From Clostridia bacterium (GTDB lineage: Bacteria > Bacillota > Clostridia > Oscillospirales > CAG-272), in assembly GCA_024404655.1 (NCBI GenBank), contig JAKSPR010000104.1:1-8978 (forward strand): 8,978 bases of DNA, read 5' to 3'. Positions within the stretch are counted from its first letter, which is position 1; each line of letters opens with the position of its first letter. Shown here in pieces: positions 7,439 through 8,978 of the stretch. Under the pieces are notes generated by a model, which saw only the letters and a program-made list of their open reading frames with translations, searched no databases and was not told the origin of the DNA. Position numbers and translations under genes: made by a program.

Positions 7439-7816
7439 ATGGAACTATATGCGTCGCATTGTGTATTTCCGACACCCGATATATGCAGAACGGCTGAATA
7501 CTATCAGCAGATGTTGGGATTCAGACGGGTTGATTATCTGAATGCTATGGAAAAACACATTTGTTTATACCGGGACGGTGATGAGTTCATTCTGACGCAG
7601 TCAAACGGACAGAAGGTTATACCAAACCATATTTTGTACGGGTATGGCGGGGACGCCTATGTTATCGTAAAAGACCAGTTATCTCTTCAGAAAGAATTTG
7701 ATGAAAAGGGTGTAAACATCATCAAGCGGCTTCATAAGACCGATTATCATAATCAGGAATTTGTCATTGAAGACATTGATGGTCGATGGATCTATTTTGG
7801 CATAAAAGAAGAGTAA
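7439..7816 (+). CDS. Small VOC (glyoxalase/bleomycin-resistance fold) protein
   Basis: The 125-residue product shows the order expected of two beta-alpha-beta-beta-beta units. The first contains CVFPTPDICRTAEYYQQMLGF (8-28), then an ICLYRDGDEFIL strand pair (41-52). The second contains DAYVIVKD (72-79) and ends in FVIEDIDGRWIYFG (108-121). Enzymes of this family usually hold a metal with His/Glu ligands; His7 could serve, but the Glu usually found in the final DPDGN-x-x-E strand is replaced by Tyr119. It may therefore be a binding protein or a variant enzyme, not a classical glyoxalase I. It starts 19 bases after the sialidase-fold gene and is probably in the same operon, where a sugar-isomerising or ligand-binding role is possible but unproven. 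Fold assignment is fairly sure, function unknown. Confidence 0.75.
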   Translation: MELYASHCVFPTPDICRTAEYYQQMLGFRRVDYLNAMEKHICLYRDGDEFILTQSNGQKVIPNHILYGYGGDAYVIVKDQLSLQKEFDEKGVNIIKRLHKTDYHNQEFVIEDIDGRWIYFGIKEE

Positions 7817-7819
7817 TTA

Positions 7820-7877
7820 ACAGTTTACTTTGATCCGGGGCAGTATTTAATCCCTGGCAGCTTTAATCAAAGTCTGT
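7820..7877 (+). repeat. Intercistronic structured element with inverted and direct repeats
   Basis: ACTTTGAT (7827-7834) is the exact inverse of ATCAAAGT (7866-7873). Inside it, CCGGGG (7835-7840) can pair with CCCTGG (7852-7857) with one G-U. Outside it, ACAG (7820-7823) can pair with CTGT (7874-7877) after a three-base bulge. The same stretch also carries an imperfect direct repeat, GGCAGTATTTAATC (7839-7852) and GGCAGCTTTAATC (7856-7868). There is no T-run, so it is not an intrinsic terminator. It ends seven bases before the ribosome site of the next gene and may tune transcript stability or translation, or be a DNA-binding site. Confidence 0.45.
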
Positions 7878-7895
7878 CATCACGGAGGAAACGTT

Positions 7896-8978
7896 ATGAA
7901 AAATTATTTTACCGAACATTTGCATGTTTATGGAGTTCCGTCTGGGACCCCTTCACGCATTGGGATCTTTTCTGTTACCGTCAATGGCTATCCTCTTGGT
8001 CTCATTACTGAACGTAATCTCTGGGAAAAGCCCTGCTCTTTCGGCGTGTTTGATATGGAGCCCGGATATCCTGTCACAGTCTCGATTCAGACAGAAATCC
8101 CTTTTGAAACTGCTGCTCTTTATCCATTGTCAGAAGGAGTTTCTCTCACTCGTTCCGGCGACACTCTGACTTATACTGTCGATCACCCGATCAATGCACT
8201 GACGCTGGTACTCAATGGTGACTACACCGGTGAGACACTGCATATTTTTTCAAATCCCATCGACCATGATGCTCCGACGGAAAGCAAAGAGAATTTACTG
8301 TATGTCGGTCCCGGGTATCACAATTTATCAGCTTTTGGCGGTGCCAAACCGGATCTTCCGTATACAAGTGATGGCACACTGTCCCTGCCCGCAGGTATGA
8401 CCCTGTATGTTGCGGGGGGTGCCGTCATTGACGGAACTATCATGGTGAATACGGATGATGTCACCATCCGCGGTTCCGGCATTCTCATGAAAGGAGAAGA
8501 CTGTGCCGCGCAGACGCCGAAATCACTGGGAATTTGTCTTGTCACAGCAGAGGCAAAGCACATTCGCATTGAAAACATCATTTGTCATGCCCACCGCTGG
8601 CATAACTGGACGGTTCATTTCTGGCATTCTGAAGACATATCTGTTGACCGTATCAAGATATTCAGCCCTGTTTATGCAAGCACCGACGGTATTGATATCT
8701 CCAATTCCTCTCATGTGACCGTAAAGAATTCCTTCATCCGCGCCTGCGATGATGCCGTTGCCATCAAAGGTTTATACGGCTCTGAATATAAGCCGCAGGA
8801 TTGTCTGCCGATACGTCATATTCATTTTGAGCATTGTGTCCTTTGGAATGACTGCAACAACTGTATGGGTATCGGTGCGGAGACAAGAGCATCTGTGTTT
8901 GAGGATATTACGTTCCGGGATATTGATGTGATCTATTCCTATGATGATCGTGACTACCATGAAAAACTCGATGAACGT
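7896..8978 (+). CDS. GH28-like right-handed beta-helix hydrolase, N-terminal part (3' end outside window)
   Basis: The frame opens with ATG 7896 after a strong GGAGGA (7884-7889) and stays open for 361 codons to the window edge. The first 130 residues or so look like a beta-sandwich domain. From about 160 on, repeating short strands with turn residues suggest a parallel beta-helix. GH28 (polygalacturonase) landmarks are present: STDGIDI at 262-268 corresponds to NTDGxD, and CDDAVAIKG at 284-292 to the DDCVAIK motif, giving candidate catalytic residues Asp264, Asp285 and Asp286. The GHG motif expected next is absent; NCMGIGAE is found at 322-329. A His/Trp-rich stretch lies at 231-244. There is no signal peptide, so action on imported oligosaccharides in the cytoplasm is likely. 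A GH49-like or other beta-helix family is an alternative. It is the fourth gene of the apparent operon. Confidence 0.78.
   Translation, partial: MKNYFTEHLHVYGVPSGTPSRIGIFSVTVNGYPLGLITERNLWEKPCSFGVFDMEPGYPVTVSIQTEIPFETAALYPLSEGVSLTRSGDTLTYTVDHPINALTLVLNGDYTGETLHIFSNPIDHDAPTESKENLLYVGPGYHNLSAFGGAKPDLPYTSDGTLSLPAGMTLYVAGGAVIDGTIMVNTDDVTIRGSGILMKGEDCAAQTPKSLGICLVTAEAKHIRIENIICHAHRWHNWTVHFWHSEDISVDRIKIFSPVYASTDGIDISNSSHVTVKNSFIRACDDAVAIKGLYGSEYKPQDCLPIRHIHFEHCVLWNDCNNCMGIGAETRASVFEDITFRDIDVIYSYDDRDYHEKLDER

Noticed and set aside
7924..8169. Short plus-strand frame with a hydrophobic product
   Set aside because: It is out of frame within the GH28-like gene, whose frame runs open from 7896 to the end and carries family motifs.
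1..8978. CRISPR array, insertion sequence, phage or defence genes
   Set aside because: No regularly spaced repeats, transposase or integrase motifs, or defence-type domains are seen; all coding space is explained by surface and glycan-related genes.

Overview
The window looks like a carbohydrate-use and cell-surface region of a Gram-positive anaerobe of the class Clostridia, perhaps an uncultured Oscillospirales-like gut or rumen bacterium. The reasons are a secreted protein ending in three S-layer homology (SLH) modules, a lipobox solute-binding protein of a type common in gut Clostridia, strong AAGGAG-type ribosome sites, canonical TTGAAA/TATAAT promoter boxes and moderate GC. The lineage is an inference; there is no rRNA or other marker gene here. 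All genes are on the + strand.

Layout. (1) 1-870: the 3' end of a beta-propeller glycosidase-like gene whose start lies outside the window. (2) 871-1079: an intergenic control region with a perfect 16-bp palindrome, a near-consensus promoter and a hairpin at the predicted mRNA 5' end. (3) 1080-3974: a 964-residue secreted protein built of alternating InlB-B-like and divergent repeat modules plus three C-terminal SLH modules, closed by a clean intrinsic terminator at 3990-4020. (4) 4039 onward: an extended -10 promoter directly downstream of that terminator, apparently driving a four-gene unit. Its genes are a substrate-binding lipoprotein (4114-5619), a sialidase-fold enzyme with Asp-boxes (5638-7419), a small VOC/glyoxalase-fold protein (7439-7816) and a GH28-like right-handed beta-helix hydrolase (7896 to beyond the window end).

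How they may work together. The lipoprotein would capture an oligosaccharide at the outer face of the membrane. No permease is encoded here, so import would need transporter genes elsewhere. The sialidase-fold and GH28-like enzymes lack signal peptides, so they probably cut imported oligosaccharides in the cytoplasm. The partial propeller gene upstream may belong to the same glycan locus. The SLH protein has its own promoter and terminator and is best seen as a surface or adhesion protein inserted between two glycan-related units. The substrate cannot be named from sequence; a uronic-acid-containing glycan is one guess from the GH28-like gene.

Nothing in the window is clearly a new biological system. 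The most interesting points are the secretion-signal-less glycosidase operon headed by an orphan binding protein, the GH28-like enzyme that keeps the catalytic Asp residues but lacks the usual histidine motif, and a compact structured element between the last two genes.
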